From contig CACLWP010000009.1 in NCBI GenBank assembly GCA_902610675.1, positions 1 through 43,782 of the forward strand: DNA of 43,782 bases, given 5' to 3'. Each line of letters begins with the position of its first letter. The first letter of the stretch is position 1. The notes under the pieces were generated by a model that saw only the letters and a program-made list of their open reading frames with translations, made no database searches and was not told where the DNA came from. Source of the DNA: an uncultured Pelagibacteraceae bacterium. GTDB lineage: Bacteria > Pseudomonadota > Alphaproteobacteria > Pelagibacterales > Pelagibacteraceae. Of the stretch, positions 43,100-43,782 are shown piece by piece. Made by a program: the position numbers and the translations under genes.

Positions 43100-43782
43100 T
43101 TTTTAATTTTATTAAATAAATAAACAATTGTTAATAAATAAAATCCAGAACTTTCAAACATCACTCTTTTTAAGCCTACTCTTGCTTGCCATTCAACATC
43201 TTCCATAGTTAGCATAAATGCTGCAAAGATAAACAAAACATTTAGTATTAAATAAAAAATTATAAATAATTGAATTTTGTCAATTTTAAATAAATAAATA
43301 TTTAATAAAAGTGTTAGTAGACTTAATAGGATTAAAGGTAAAGATAAAGAGTAAACAATTGAATAAAAAGAGATAGTTTTAAAATTTAATAAAAAATTTT
43401 CAAAAAAACTATAGCTAAAAGTTTTTTCAAATTGAAAGCTTTCAAGTTCTGTATTTAAAAAATAAAGTATTATAAATCTTGCAGTTATTAATAAGATTGA
43501 AACTAATAAAATTAATTTCTTTTGTTTTAAATTTAAATTTCCAAAAAATAAAATAATAAACAAAATAAAACCTAATAAAAATAATCCTTCATTTTTTACC
43601 CATAAAGCTGCATTGAAAGATAATAACAAAAAAATTAAATGGTTAGTTGGATTTTTTATTTTTCTAGCCACTAATTCATAGCTTAATTTTGCAGCTACTA
43701 ATATTAAACTAAAAATAATAATTTCTTGATTTCCATTAAACAACTCAATATCAAATGTCGTTAAAATAATTAAGCTACTTAG
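43096..43782 (-). CDS. polytopic membrane protein, C-terminal part (start lies beyond the window)
   Basis: The frame stays open to the window edge (LSSLIILTTFDIEL before the internal TTG at 43743), so the visible 228 residues are the C-terminal portion of a larger protein. About six hydrophobic helices are visible. NAALWVKNEGLFLLGFI contains the W-x-K-N-E-G block found in several GT-C-type or polysaccharide membrane proteins. A role as a polyprenyl-phosphate-sugar transferase of the GT39/ArnT kind is possible but not shown. It overlaps the cupin gene by ATGA. Confidence 0.6.
   Translation of the reverse strand, partial: LSSLIILTTFDIELFNGNQEIIIFSLILVAAKLSYELVARKIKNPTNHLIFLLLSFNAALWVKNEGLFLLGFILFIILFFGNLNLKQKKLILLVSILLITARFIILYFLNTELESFQFEKTFSYSFFENFLLNFKTISFYSIVYSLSLPLILLSLLTLLLNIYLFKIDKIQLFIIFYLILNVLFIFAAFMLTMEDVEWQARVGLKRVMFESSGFYLLTIVYLFNKIKK

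Noticed and set aside
1-43782. CRISPR arrays, insertion sequences, tRNA or rRNA genes, prophage genes
   Set aside because: None was seen on reading both strands; no regular repeats, transposase motifs or tRNA-like G+C-rich cloverleaf segments stand out.

Overview
This is a very AT-rich, tightly packed stretch of a bacterial surface-polysaccharide locus. It resembles the hypervariable cell-envelope region of marine SAR11/Pelagibacterales genomes. That assignment is an inference from four things: the extreme A+T content (judged by eye, not computed), Lys/Asn/Ile-rich proteins, near-absence of spacers (many ATGA and TAATG stop/start overlaps), and gene content made up almost wholly of nucleotide-sugar enzymes, glycosyltransferases and lipid-carrier glycan machinery. 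I saw no rRNA, tRNA, CRISPR array, transposase or integrase.

Layout. (A) 1-7050, plus strand: the end of an RmlB-like dehydratase, an SDR epimerase, a methyltransferase, an orphan thiamine-diphosphate E1 alpha/beta pair with an MDR dehydrogenase, a HAD phosphatase, a GmhA-like SIS isomerase and a TIGR04372-like putative glycosyltransferase. (B) 7057-16247: a nonulosonic (pseudaminic-type) acid cassette. It holds a GNAT acetyltransferase (minus strand), PseI, PseC, an aldo/keto reductase, an SpsF-type cytidylyltransferase fused to a class III aminotransferase, PseB, an unrecognised 529-residue protein that looks like a Kdo/capsule-type transferase, and a PhyH-type oxygenase. (C) 16235-22106: a DegT aminotransferase (minus), an FkbM methyltransferase, a GT2, a GT4 interrupted by an in-frame stop, a divergent Gmd-like SDR and a UDP-glucuronate-epimerase-like SDR. 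(D) 22108-27968: a PglK/MsbA-like ABC exporter, a GT32-methyltransferase fusion, a GT61 and a DesII-like radical SAM enzyme. (E) 27969-28355: the only long non-coding gap, with possible relics of a gene. (F) 28356-39270, mixed strands: an SDR, several glycosyltransferases, a second PhyH oxygenase, a PglD/NeuD-like acyltransferase, two methyltransferases and a WecA/MraY-like priming transferase. (G) 39275-43782, minus strand: an O-antigen ligase/polymerase, an acyltransferase-3 protein, a perosamine-synthase-like aminotransferase, a cupin, and the 3' part of a large membrane protein.

How it may work together (inference). A WecA-like enzyme would start a glycan on undecaprenyl phosphate. The GT2, GT4, GT32, GT61 and fucosyltransferase-like enzymes would extend it. 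The ABC exporter would flip it and the WaaL/Wzy-type protein would polymerise or ligate it. The special sugars would be a nonulosonate (block B), one or more GDP- or dTDP-6-deoxy-amino sugars (Gmd-like and DegT enzymes), and a 4,6-dideoxy sugar made by the radical SAM deaminase. Methyl-, acyl- and hydroxylation enzymes would decorate them.

The most unusual parts are the DesII-like radical SAM enzyme beside perosamine-type genes, the cytidylyltransferase-aminotransferase fusion inside a pse cassette that lacks PseG, the orphan E1 pair, and a GT4 gene cut by a nonsense codon whose conserved C-terminus still follows in frame.
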